Source of the DNA: Pseudomonadota bacterium
Lineage (GTDB): Bacteria > Pseudomonadota > Gammaproteobacteria > Steroidobacterales > Steroidobacteraceae
Reading direction: 5' to 3'
Assembly (NCBI GenBank): GCA_016713725.1
Contig: JADJOO010000014.1
Location: 62,001 to 126,000, forward strand
DNA length: 64,000 nucleotides
The notes under the pieces were generated by a model. That model was not told the origin of the DNA, searched no databases, and saw only the letters and a program-made list of their open reading frames with translations. The translations under genes were made by a program, and so were the position numbers. Each line of letters starts with the position of its first letter. The first letter of the stretch is position 1. This document shows, in pieces, positions 55,710 to 64,000 of this stretch.

Positions 55710-55863
55710 TGGCGGGGCCTCCGGAGGGCGGGAAGCCTTGCACAGGGGTCCGCAGGGGTCAACGCGCCCTGTCCTTGTCCCCAGGGCAGGCCATTGCGGC
55801 GACTGCGACTCCTCAAACCGGGTCGGGGAGGCTACCGTCCAACGAGGTCCGAATATTCCCTCG

Positions 55864-55892
55864 TTGACTGGGCTTTGGACTTGGTCTACTAG
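55864..55892 (+). promoter_or_regulatory. Possible sigma70-type promoter of the rubrerythrin operon
   Basis: TTGACT (55864-55869), a 17-base spacer and TACTAG (55887-55892), about 76 bases before the rubrerythrin ATG. The -35 box is good (5 of 6), the -10 box weak, so the call is tentative. Confidence 0.3.
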
Positions 55893-55968
55893 ACGCTGAG
55901 GGACGCTGGAGCAGCCGGCGTCACCCTCGCACTCCATCGAACACAACCGACACAGAGGCTAGACAGAC

Positions 55969-56385
55969 ATGGCGACGTTGAAGGGCAGCAAGACCGAAGG
56001 CAACCTGAAGGCCGCGTTTGCCGGCGAATCGCAGGCCAACCGCCGTTACCTCTATTTCGCACAGAAGGCCGACATCGAAGGCTTCAACGACGTGGCCGCC
56101 GTGTTCCGCTCGACGGCGGAAGGCGAGACGGGCCATGCGCATGGCCATCTTGAATACCTCGAAGCCGTAGGCGACCCGGCCACGGGCCTGCCGATCGGGT
56201 CGACCTCGAACAACCTGAAGGCATCGATCGCCGGCGAGACGCACGAGTACACGGACATGTACCCGGGCATGGCGAAGGCCGCCCGCGACGAAGGCTTCGA
56301 CGAAATTGCCGACTGGTTCGAGACGCTGGCGAAGGCCGAGCGCTCGCATGCCAACCGGTTCCAGAAGGCGCTCGACGTCCTCTGA
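55969..56385 (+). CDS. Rubrerythrin-family di-iron peroxidase (no rubredoxin domain)
   Basis: 138 residues, intact. Four-helix ferritin-like domain with the iron ligands in [48 protein letters not shown] and [16 protein letters not shown]. The C-terminal rubredoxin domain of classical rubrerythrin is missing, so electrons must come from another protein. It probably reduces peroxide. It heads a three-gene set with an Fe-S CCG-domain oxidoreductase and a DUF3501 gene, a conserved proteobacterial arrangement. Confidence 0.93.
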   Translation: MATLKGSKTEGNLKAAFAGESQANRRYLYFAQKADIEGFNDVAAVFRSTAEGETGHAHGHLEYLEAVGDPATGLPIGSTSNNLKASIAGETHEYTDMYPGMAKAARDEGFDEIADWFETLAKAERSHANRFQKALDVL

Positions 56386-56511
56386 CCGGGGCCCCCGGGC
56401 GTGACGCCCGGCCGAAAGTGACCTGCGGGGAGGGCGGGCTTTGGCCCGCCCTCCTGCCTTGGGCGCAAGTGAACGACGGGTCCCGCAACATCCGCGTCAA
56501 GGGGACGCGCC

Positions 56512-57563
56512 ATGACCGAAGAAACCAGCAGCAAAGGCACGGGCAGCGGCACGCGTGAAGGCAGCCTGTCGAAGCCGACACGCCATCCGGTCGCCTGGCG
56601 CGAGCCCGGGTATTTCGACGAAGACAAGCTGGTCCACGAGCTCGAGCGCGTGTACGACCTCTGCCACGGTTGTCGTCGCTGCTTCAGCCTGTGCAACTCG
56701 TTTCCGCTGTTGTTCGACGCGATCGACGCCTCGCCGTCCGGCGAACTCGATGGCGTCGACAGGAAGGTGTTCTGGGAGGTGGCCGATCACTGCTACCTCT
56801 GCGACATGTGCTACCTGTCGAAATGTCCGTACGTGCCCCCGCACCCGTGGAACATCGATTTCCCGCACCTCATGTTGCAGGCGAAGGCGGTCAAGTTCAG
56901 AAAGGGCGGAACGCGCGCGCGCGACAGGATCCTGAGCTCGACCGACATGGTCGGCACGCTCGCCGGCATTCCGGTGGTGTCGCAGATCGTCAACAAGGTG
57001 AATCGAACGGCGTTCGGCCGCCGCATGCTCGAATGGCGGCGATGGTGGCACAGGGGTACGACCTGGTCGCGCCGATCCCGTCGTGCGCATTGATGTTCAA
57101 GCAGGAACTGCCGCTGCTGTTCCCCGAGGATGAGCAGGTGAAGAAGGTGCAGGCCGCGATGTTCGATCCGTTCGAATACCTTGCGCTGCGCCACAAGGCA
57201 GGGCTTCTCCGCACGGATTTCGCCCGGCCGCTGGGCAAGGTCAGCTATCACGTGCCGTGCCACCTGCGGGTGCAGAACCTCGGCCTGAAGACGCGCGACG
57301 TGCTGCAGCTGATTCCGGGGACCGACATCGAGCCGATTGAACGCTGCTCGGGTCACGACGGCACCTACGGCGTGAAGAAGGAATTCCGCGAGACCTCGAT
57401 GAAAATCGGCAGGCCCGTCTTCAGCAAGGTCAAGAACGCCGCACCCGACTACTACGCGAGTGACTGCCCGATGGCCGGGCACCAGATCGAATCCGGGCTC
57501 GGCGCCGATCCGCAGCCGCCGACGCATCCGCTCAGGTTGCTGCGCATCGCGTACGGCCTCTGA
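56512..57563 (+). CDS. Fe-S/CCG-domain oxidoreductase (heterodisulfide reductase-like), with frame change and apparent internal deletion
   Basis: N-terminal part: two 4Fe-4S ferredoxin-type clusters, [11 protein letters not shown] (about residues 51-61) and [12 protein letters not shown] (about 94-105). A CCG domain at the end ([20 protein letters not shown], then [17 protein letters not shown] and [16 protein letters not shown]). Around 57030 the frame changes from [13 protein letters not shown] directly to [20 protein letters not shown]. From memory, homologues of about 430-450 residues have roughly 90-110 more residues there, including the first CCG motif, so a piece appears to be missing. 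Likely electron donor or acceptor for the rubrerythrin. Confidence 0.85.
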
Positions 57564-57590
57564 CTCGAGACCTTCGAAATCGCAACGACC

Positions 57591-58205
57591 ATGACGACCA
57601 GCACCGCAACCATGCGTGGATTCCAGAAACTGTCCCCTGAGGACCTGTTCAGTCTCGAGCAGTACTCGAAGCAGCGTCCGCAGTTCCGACCCCAGGTGCT
57701 TGCGCACAAGAAGCGCCGCACGCTGCAGGTCGGCCCGCATGCGACGATCCTGTTCGAAGATCGGCTCACCGTGCAATACCAGGTGCAGGAAATGCTGCGT
57801 ATCGAGCGCATCTTCGAGGCCGCAGGCATTGCCGACGAACTTGGCGCCTACAACCCGTTGATTCCGGATGGCAGCAACTGGAAAGGCACGCTGCTGATCG
57901 AGTTCCCGGACCCGGAGGAGCGCAAGGCCGCGCTGGCCGGACTCAAGGGCGTGGAGGACCGCTGCTGGGTGCAGGTCGCAGGGCACGAGCGCGTGCATGC
58001 TATCGCCGATGAAGACCTCGAGCGCGAGAACGACGAGAAAACGTCGGCCGTGCATTTAGTGCGCTTCGAGCTGTCCGCCGCGATGGTCGCGGCGGCGAAG
58101 AATGGCGCGGCGATCGGTGTCGGCATCGACCATCCGAACTACCGGCATGCGGTTGAACCAGTCGCCCCGACGATTCGCGATGCGTTGGTCGCGGATCTCG
58201 CGTAG
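57591..58205 (+). CDS. DUF3501 family protein
   Basis: 204 residues, intact. KLSPEDLFSLEQYSKQRPQF, RTLQVGPHATILFEDRLTVQ, YQVQEMLRIERIFEAAGIAD and NPLIPDGSNWKGTLLIEFPD are the family blocks. Function unknown, but it almost always follows rubrerythrin and the CCG oxidoreductase, so it is probably an accessory or folding factor for that redox set. Start taken at ATG 57591; a later ATG at 57612 is possible. Confidence 0.88.
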   Translation: MTTSTATMRGFQKLSPEDLFSLEQYSKQRPQFRPQVLAHKKRRTLQVGPHATILFEDRLTVQYQVQEMLRIERIFEAAGIADELGAYNPLIPDGSNWKGTLLIEFPDPEERKAALAGLKGVEDRCWVQVAGHERVHAIADEDLERENDEKTSAVHLVRFELSAAMVAAAKNGAAIGVGIDHPNYRHAVEPVAPTIRDALVADLA

Positions 58206-58233
58206 GCGGTCGTCAGCGATCAGGCAGTCGTCA

Positions 58234-58307
58234 GCGGCCGATCCGGTCGTTCTTCCCGAGCGCGGAAAGGCAGACACGCGCTCGGGAAGAACGACCGGAT
58301 CGGCCGC
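58234..58307. repeat. Perfect 29-bp inverted repeat with 16-base loop between the DUF3501 gene and parE
   Basis: Left arm 58234-58262 begins GCGGCCGATCCGGTCG and ends CCCGAGCG; right arm 58279-58307 is its exact reverse complement. The loop is CGGAAAGGCAGACACG. No T-run follows, so it is not a standard rho-independent terminator. A C7-A-C11 run lies 80 bases downstream at 58391-58409. Confidence 0.85.
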
Positions 58308-58416
58308 GTGCGAGGCGGCGCCTGAGCGAGCGCTTGCCAGAGCGCAAGCACTCGCACGGCGCATGTAACCGTCAGCGGCCGCACGGCTTGCCCCCCCACC
58401 CCCCCCCCCTCCTAGC

Positions 58417-58425
58417 TGTTAGAAT
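58417..58425 (+). promoter_or_regulatory. Extended -10 promoter element of parE
   Basis: TGTTAGAAT (58417-58425) matches TGnTATAAT with 5 of 6 hexamer bases, 47 bases before the parE ATG and just after the C-run. No good -35 is visible, as expected for an extended -10 promoter. Confidence 0.35.
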
Positions 58426-58471
58426 TCGCCCGCTTTTCACCACCCACGCGAGCCCGCGGACCGATCCAAGA

Positions 58472-60400
58472 ATGAGCCAGTCCTACACCGCCCAGGACAT
58501 TGAAGTCCTGAGCGGACTCGAGCCCGTCCGGCGACGCCCGGGCATGTACACCGACACCAGTCGGCCGAACCACCTCGCTCACGAAGTCGTCGACAACAGC
58601 GTCGATGAAGCGCTGGCGGGTCACTGCAGCAAGATCGAAGTGACCGTCTACAAGGACGGGTCGCTCGAGGTCGTCGACGACGGCCGCGGCATGCCGGTCG
58701 ATATCCACCCGAAGGAGAAGGTGAGCGGCGTCGAGCTGATCCTCACCCGCCTGCACGCGGGCGGCAAATTCTCCGCCGAGTCCGGCTACAAGTTCTCCGG
58801 TGGCCTGCACGGCGTGGGCGTCTCGGTGGTCAACGCGCTCTCGAAGCACCTCGAGTGCTGGGTCCGCCGCGGCGGCAAGGAATACAACATCGCGTTCAAG
58901 AGCGGGAAGGTGCACTCCAAGCTCGAAGTCGTCGGTGAGGTCGGCAAGAGCAACACCGGCACCACGGTCCGCTTCTGGCCGGACACCGCCTATTTCGACA
59001 GTCCCGATTTCGCGCTGCCGAAGCTCAAGCACGTCCTCAAGGCCAAGGCGGTGCTTTGCCCGGGCCTGCGCGTGCGCTTCAACGTCGAGAAGACGGGTGA
59101 GAAGGAAGAGTGGCTCTACAGCGAAGGGCTGTCGCAGTACCTGCGCGAGTCGCTCGAGTCCACCGAATGGCTGCCGGACGAACCGTTCGTCGGCAAGATC
59201 GAAGGCGAGCAGGAAGGTGTCGACTGGGCCGTGGTCTGGCGCACGGACGGCGGCGCCCGGTTCGAAGAGAGCTACGTCAACCTGATCCCGACCGCGCAGG
59301 GCGGGACGCACGTCAACGGCTTCCGCCTGGGCCTGACCGAAGCGGTGCGCGAGTTCTGCGAGTTCCGCAACCTGCTGCCGCGCGGCCTGAAGTTGTCGCC
59401 CGAAGACGTCTGGGACGACACCAGCTACGTGCTGTCGATGAAGATGCGCGACCCGCAGTTCGCCGGGCAGACCAAGGAGCGCCTGTCGTCGCGCGAACCC
59501 GCTGCGTTCGTCTCCGGCATCGTCAAGGACCAGTTTGGTTTGTGGCTGAGCCAGCATCCCGAAGCCGGCGAGAAGATCGCCCAGCTCGCCATCCTCAACG
59601 CCCAGACGCGATTGAAGGCGAGCCAGAAGATCGCGCGCAAGCGCGTGGTGGCCGGTCCGGCGCTGCCCGGCAAGCTCGCGGATTGCAGCAGCCAGGATCC
59701 AAAGCGGGCCGAACTGTTCCTGGTCGAAGGCGACTCGGCCGGCGGTTCCGCCAAGCAGGCACGCGATCGCGAGTTCCAGGCGGTGATGCCGCTGCGCGGC
59801 AAGATCCTGAATACCTGGGAGGTCGAGGCGGCCGACGTGCTGTCGTCGCAGGAAGTCCACGACATCACCGTGGCGATTGGCGTCGAGCCGGGTTCCGACG
59901 CGGTCAAGGACCTCCGTTACGACAAGATCTGCATCCTCGCGGACGCCGACTCCGATGGCCTGCACATCGCCACGCTGCTCTGTGCGCTGTTCCTGCGGCA
60001 CTTCCGGCCGCTGGTGCTCGCAGGGCACGTTTACGTGGCAATGCCGCCGCTCTATCGCATCGACTACGGCAAGAACGTCGAATACGCGCTCGACGACGCC
60101 GAACGCAACGGCATTCTCGAGCGCATCCGCGCCGAGAACGCACGCGCAAAGCCGTCGGTGACGCGCTTCAAGGGCCTGGGCGAGATGAATCCGCTGCAGC
60201 TGCGCGAGACCACCATGGCGCGGGAGACGCGCCGGCTGGTCCAGCTCACGGTCGATGCGGCGGACAACGCCGACCAGCTCATGGACATGCTGCTCGCCAA
60301 GAAGCGCGCATCTGACCGTCGTGACTGGCTGGAGACGAAAGGCAACCTGGCCAGTGTCGTCGCGCCCATCGAGGCGATCGACGGCGCGGCGGCAGAGTAA
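58472..60400 (+). CDS. parE: DNA topoisomerase IV subunit B
   Basis: 642 residues from ATG 58472 ([20 protein letters not shown]). GHKL ATPase site: [30 protein letters not shown] and [21 protein letters not shown] metal motifs [17 protein letters not shown] and [16 protein letters not shown]. ParE rather than GyrB from length, lack of the GyrB insertion and linkage to parC two bases downstream (co-directional). Decatenates daughter chromosomes. Confidence 0.96.
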   Translation: MSQSYTAQDIEVLSGLEPVRRRPGMYTDTSRPNHLAHEVVDNSVDEALAGHCSKIEVTVYKDGSLEVVDDGRGMPVDIHPKEKVSGVELILTRLHAGGKFSAESGYKFSGGLHGVGVSVVNALSKHLECWVRRGGKEYNIAFKSGKVHSKLEVVGEVGKSNTGTTVRFWPDTAYFDSPDFALPKLKHVLKAKAVLCPGLRVRFNVEKTGEKEEWLYSEGLSQYLRESLESTEWLPDEPFVGKIEGEQEGVDWAVVWRTDGGARFEESYVNLIPTAQGGTHVNGFRLGLTEAVREFCEFRNLLPRGLKLSPEDVWDDTSYVLSMKMRDPQFAGQTKERLSSREPAAFVSGIVKDQFGLWLSQHPEAGEKIAQLAILNAQTRLKASQKIARKRVVAGPALPGKLADCSSQDPKRAELFLVEGDSAGGSAKQARDREFQAVMPLRGKILNTWEVEAADVLSSQEVHDITVAIGVEPGSDAVKDLRYDKICILADADSDGLHIATLLCALFLRHFRPLVLAGHVYVAMPPLYRIDYGKNVEYALDDAERNGILERIRAENARAKPSVTRFKGLGEMNPLQLRETTMARETRRLVQLTVDAADNADQLMDMLLAKKRASDRRDWLETKGNLASVVAPIEAIDGAAAE

Positions 60401-60402
60401 CG

Positions 60403-62666
60403 ATGAGCAAGAGCAAAGACACCGAATCGACCGCGGCGCTCGAATTCGAGGGCGTCGAACGCCAGCCGTTGCGGACGTTCACGGAGCGTGCGTACCTCGA
60501 GTACTCGATGTACGTGATCCTGGATCGTGCGCTGCCGCATGTGGGCGACGGCCTGAAGCCGGTGCAGCGCCGCATCATCTACGCGATGAGCGAGCTCGGG
60601 CTCGCCGCCACCGCCAAGCCGAAGAAGTCGGCCCGCACGGTCGGCGACGTGATCGGCAAGTTCCACCCGCACGGCGACTCGGCCTGCTACGAAGCCATGG
60701 TGCTGATGGCACAGCCGTTCTCGTACCGCTATCCGATCGTGGACGGGCAGGGCAACTTCGGCTCGCCGGACGACCCGAAGTCGTTCGCGGCGATGCGTTA
60801 CACCGAGTCGAAGCTCTCACGCTACGCCGAAGTCCTGCTGTCCGAGCTGGGCCAGGGCACGGTCGACTGGCAGCCCAACTTTGATGGTTCCCTCGACGAG
60901 CCGCAGCTGTTGCCCGCGCGGCTGCCGAACCTGTTGTTGAACGGAGCGATGGGCATCGCCGTGGGCATGTCCACCGACATTCCGCCGCACAACCTGCGCG
61001 AGGTCGCGGCCGCCTGCATTCGCCTGCTCGACGAACCGAAGGCGACGACGGCACAACTCTGCGAGCACGTGCTCGGCCCGGATTTCCCGACGGGTGCGGA
61101 AATCATCACCCCGCGCGAGGAACTGCAGAGGATCTACGAAACCGGCAACGGCACCTTCCGTGCCCGTGCCCGGTTCGAGATGGAGGACGGCGAGATCATC
61201 GTGACGGAGCTGCCGTACCAGGTCTCCGGCTCGAAGGTGCTCGAGCAGATCGCCGCGCAGATGCGCGCGAAGAAACTGCCGATGATCGAGGACCTGCGCG
61301 ACGAGTCCGACCACGAACACCCGACGCGCCTCGTCATCACGCCGCGTTCCAATCGCGTCGACACCGAACAGGTCATGGCGCACCTGTTTGCGACGACGGA
61401 CCTGGAGCGCACGTACCGCGTCAACCTGAACGTCATCGCACGCGACGGACGCCCACGTGTGATGGGGCTGCGCGCGCTGCTCGAGGAGTGGTTGTCGTTC
61501 CGCGTCGACACGGTTACGCGCCGGTTGCAGTACCGGCTCGAGAAGGTCAACGCGCGGCTGCACATCCTCGAGGGTTTGCTGATTGCGTACCTGAACCTCG
61601 ACGAGGTCATCCGCATCGTCCGCACCGAGGACGACCCGAAAGCGGCGTTGATCGCGCGCTTCCAGCTCTCCGAGGCGCAGGCCGAGGCGATCCTCGAGAC
61701 CAAGTTGCGCCACCTCGCACGGCTCGAGGAAATGAAGATCCGCGGCGAGCAGGGCGAACTCGCGAAGGAACGCGACAGCCTGGAAAAGCTGCTCGGCAGC
61801 AAGGCGAAGCTCAAGAAGCTGGTGCGCGACGAGATCCAGGCGGACGCACTCAAGTTCGGCGACGATCGCCGCAGCAAGCTGGTCGCGCGGGCGGCTGCGC
61901 AGGCGATCGACGCGACCGAGCTGGTCGCGAGCGAACCAACGACCGTGGTGCTGTCGAAGAGCGGCTGGGTCCGCGCCGCGAAAGGACACGAGATCGATCC
62001 GCGCGCTCGTACAAGACCGGTGACGAATACCGAACCTTTGCCAAGGGCCGCAGCACGCAGTTCGCGGTGTTCCTCGACAGCACGGGTCGTGCATACAGCT
62101 TGCTGGCCCACACGCTGCCGTCGGCGCGTGGCCAGGGCGAACCGTTGTCCGGTCGGCTCGATCCGCCCGACGGCGCCACGTTCCCAGGCGTGCTGATCGG
62201 CGATCCCGCGGAACGCTGGGTGCTCGCGAGCAGTGCGGGCTACGGCTTCGTCGTCAAGCTCGAAGACCTCCACAGCCGCAATCGTGCCGGCAAGGCCGTG
62301 CTCAACGTGCCGGACGGTTACGCGGCGATCGCGCCGACGGTCGTGCCGCCGGGCGATGAGCCGCTGCTCGCTGCCGTCAATTCGGAAGGTCGCCTGCTGA
62401 CTTTCCCGGTGGCCGACCTGCCCGAACTGCCGCGCGGCAAGGGCAACAAGATCTTCGGCATCTCGACCAGGAAATCGTTGGTCGAGCCCGAAACCCTGCT
62501 GGCGATTGCGGCCGTCGCGCCGGGACAGACGCTCAAGGTGCTCTGCGGCGACCGCACGATGGGGTTGTCGTACAGGGACCTGGCGGAGTATCGCGGCGAA
62601 CGCGGACAGCGCGGCGCCGTGTTGCCGCGCGGCTGGCGCAAGGCGGAAGGGCTGGAAGTGGAATAA
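60403..62666 (+). CDS. parC: DNA topoisomerase IV subunit A (single frameshift near 62005)
   Basis: Catalytic Tyr is Y133 in [13 protein letters not shown]; the QRDR-like helix is [36 protein letters not shown] and [20 protein letters not shown] are typical. The first frame runs to about residue 535 ([11 protein letters not shown]). After an indel near 62005 the propeller domain continues in another frame ([24 protein letters not shown]-type blades, [20 protein letters not shown]) to TAA 62664-62666. About 755 residues once repaired, normal for ParC. The enzyme is essential, so the break is most likely a sequence error. G-rich repeat begins at the stop. Confidence 0.95.
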
Positions 62667-62798
62667 GGGGCCAGGGGTTAGGGGTTGGGGGATAGTCGGA
62701 GGTGCTGTGACGATGCCTGCACCCTGGCGGCCAAGCGATAGCAGACCCAAGCACACAGCACCTCCGACTATCCCCCAACCCCTATCCCCTAACCCCTA
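62664..62798. repeat. Mirrored G-rich repeat with 30-bp perfect hairpin between parC and the convergent EAL gene
   Basis: Plus strand after the parC stop has four G runs (GGGGCCAGGGG, TTAGGGGTTGGGGG) then ATAGTCGGAGGTGCTGTG. 62680-62709 is the exact reverse complement of 62754-62783, with a 44-base loop. The minus strand starts at the TAG stop of the opposite gene and reads GGGGTTAGGGGATAGGGG. Core identical to that at 51442-51460. Confidence 0.85.
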
Positions 62799-64000
62799 CA
62801 TGACGACCCGTTCCGGGCTGTTGACGAAATAGCCCTGGATGAACTCGATGCCGAGCTGCCACAGCACGGCCATCGTGTTCGCGTCCTCGACGCGTTCGGC
62901 GATCGTGGTCACGCCGTGTTCGCGCGCCACGTCCACCAGCGCCTTCACTCGTTCCTGCAAGGGGCGGTCGTTGGCGAGACCCTGCATCAGCGCGCCGTCG
63001 ATCTTCACGTAATTGACGGGCAGGCGGTGCAACAGTGCCGCGGCATCGCCGGAAGCGCCGAAGTGCTCGACGGCGAATTCGATTCCGAGCGCAGAGAGCA
63101 GGCCCTGCAGCGAGCGCGCTTCGCGCGGCTTCTCGTGCGCCATCTCTTCGGTGATCTCGAACACGATGCGGCTGGGTTCGACGCCCGACGCCTTGAGCTG
63201 CTGCTGCAGCCAGGTACCGAGCGTCTGGTCGTGCATCGAATCGCGCGAGAGGCGCACGAAGACGCGGTGGGGTTGCTTCGCGGCGCAGAAAGACATGGCG
63301 GCGCCGACGATCCAGCGGTCGATGTTCTTCATCAGGTCGGTGCGTTCGGCGGCGGCGAGGAACTCGGTCGGCAGGACTTCCTGACCGGATTCGTCGAGCA
63401 TGCGCACCAGCAGGTCAAACATCGGCCGGTCTTCACCGACGAGGTTCGCAATCGGCTGCTGCACGAGCCGGAAGCGGTTTGCCATCAGCGCAGCCTTGAT
63501 CTGGTTCGCCCAGGCGCGATCGGCTTCGTCGATCGCAGGCCTGGCACCCGCCGCCTCGCGGTGCAGGCAGCGGTCGCCACCAGCTTCGGCTGCAGCACGC
63601 GCTGCGCAGCGATCGCAGTTTCGAGCGCCTTCTGCAGCGAGCTGCCATGGCTGGGCAGCGGTGCCGAACCAATGCTGCACGTGAGTTCGACAGATGCCTT
63701 GTCGGCCAGTAGCGGCTGTGCGGCGATGCGCTCGCGCAGCTTCGCCAGCCAGGCTTCCTGGTCCCGCGGGTTGCCGCGTTCGACGAGCAGGGCGACGCCG
63801 TGTGGCGATACGCGGCTCGCGAGGTCGCCGGGCTGCAGTTGCTCGTGCACGCGGCGCGACAGTGCGTCCAGCACTTCCTCCGCCACGATCGGTCCGTATT
63901 CGAGTTCGATGTTGTCGAAGCTGTCCGGCGACAGGTAGGCAACGGCACGCAGGCCAGCCTTGAGTGGCTGTACCGCGCGCGCTTGCGCCGATTCTATGAA
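62796..64000 (-). CDS. FimX-like protein with degenerate GGDEF and EAL domains (frameshift near 63540); 5' end outside window
   Basis: Minus strand, N-terminus beyond 64000. First visible part (FIESAQARAVQPLKAG, YLSPDSFDNIELEYGPIVAE, VSPHGVALLVERG) is a diguanylate-cyclase fold without a GGDEF motif. After an indel near 63540 comes an EAL fold: FRLVQQPIANLVGEDRPMFD, where the EAL tripeptide is replaced by FDL, then LPTEFLAAAERTDLMKNIDR, VFEITEEMAH, YVKIDGALMQGLA and IAERVEDANTMAVLWQLGIE. Missing catalytic residues predict c-di-GMP binding without synthesis or hydrolysis, as in FimX, which controls type IV pili. Stop TAG at 62796-62798 begins the G-rich repeat. Confidence 0.82.
   Translation of the reverse strand, partial: HRIGASARGTATQGWPACRCLPVAGQLRQHRTRIRTDRGGGSAGRTVAPRARATAARRPREPRIATRRRPARRTRQPAGPGSLAGEAARAHRRTAATGRQGICRTHVQHWFGTAAQPWQLAAEGARNCDRCAARAAAEAGGDRCLHREAAGARPAIDEADRAWANQIKAALMANRFRLVQQPIANLVGEDRPMFDLLVRMLDESGQEVLPTEFLAAAERTDLMKNIDRWIVGAAMSFCAAKQPHRVFVRLSRDSMHDQTLGTWLQQQLKASGVEPSRIVFEITEEMAHEKPREARSLQGLLSALGIEFAVEHFGASGDAAALLHRLPVNYVKIDGALMQGLANDRPLQERVKALVDVAREHGVTTIAERVEDANTMAVLWQLGIEFIQGYFVNSPERVVM

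Noticed and set aside
58391..58409. C-run as part of a gene or CRISPR-like repeat
   Set aside because: Simple homopolymer in an intergenic region; no repeat-spacer pattern anywhere in the window.
58412..60028. A 538-residue minus-strand frame across parE
   Set aside because: Antisense shadow of parE; no homology and no ribosome binding site.

Overview
The window is GC-rich and looks like a gammaproteobacterial chromosome. The nrdR-ribD-ribE-ribB-ribH-nusB-thiL-pgpA order, a DUF1820 gene upstream of a single-chain PurL, and a parE-parC pair support this. TonB receptor, GH106 and acyl-CoA synthetase remnants would suit a Steroidobacteraceae/Nevskiales-like lineage, but that placement is a guess. 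Reading frames are broken throughout, including in essential genes (parC, glyA, tadA), so many frameshifts are probably sequencing or assembly indels rather than true pseudogenes. Breaks are densest in the first 18 kb, which also carries IS elements and gene remnants and so looks like a real accessory region.

Layout. (1) 1-9.3 kb: a TonB-dependent receptor split by an IS4-family element with an 11-bp target duplication; a small cytochrome c translationally coupled to a composite carboxypeptidase-regulatory / cytochrome c / Vgb-propeller protein; two small membrane proteins; a GH106 glycoside hydrolase remnant; an intact acyl-CoA synthetase. (2) 9.3-18.4 kb: a mobile and decaying region with a transposase HTH fragment, an IS6-family element abutting an integrase arm-domain fragment, a frameshifted Fic protein overlapping a helical-repeat gene, a large WG-repeat lipoprotein and a YeeE/YedE-type sulfur transporter pair. 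(3) 18.4-31.2 kb: tadA, mltF, tRNA-Ser(CGA), a ubiquinone block (ubiD, ubiU, ubiV, ubiT), a methylamine-type operon (MttB-like methyltransferase, dimethylglycine-dehydrogenase-like flavoprotein, MFS transporter) and an orphan T6SS TagH-like FHA protein. (4) 31.2-51.4 kb: DUF1820-purL, two uncharacterised genes, hutH, ettA, a histone-deacetylase-like hydrolase, a cytochrome c/outer-membrane-barrel fusion, glyA, nrdR, the riboflavin/nusB/thiL/pgpA operon and a Ser/Thr kinase with a cyclic-nucleotide-binding domain. (5) 51.4-64 kb: folE2, dxs-ispA-xseB, rubrerythrin-CCG oxidoreductase-DUF3501, parE-parC and a FimX-like GGDEF/EAL protein running off the end.

The most unusual non-coding signal is at three tail-to-tail gene junctions (35.7, 51.5 and 62.7 kb). 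On each strand a G-run-rich tract begins at or within a few bases of the stop codon, so the junctions form mirrored G-rich/C-rich arms. Two of the tracts have four consecutive G-runs (G-quadruplex type), and a core motif is shared between junctions. A separate perfect 29-bp inverted repeat lies between the DUF3501 gene and parE.

Functionally the core blocks cover cofactor and isoprenoid supply (riboflavin, thiamine, folate, isoprenoids, ubiquinone), nucleotide and one-carbon metabolism (purL, glyA, nrdR, hutH) and chromosome topology (parCE). The accessory left part suggests scavenging of plant- or microbe-derived glycosides and amphipathic acids with periplasmic electron transfer.
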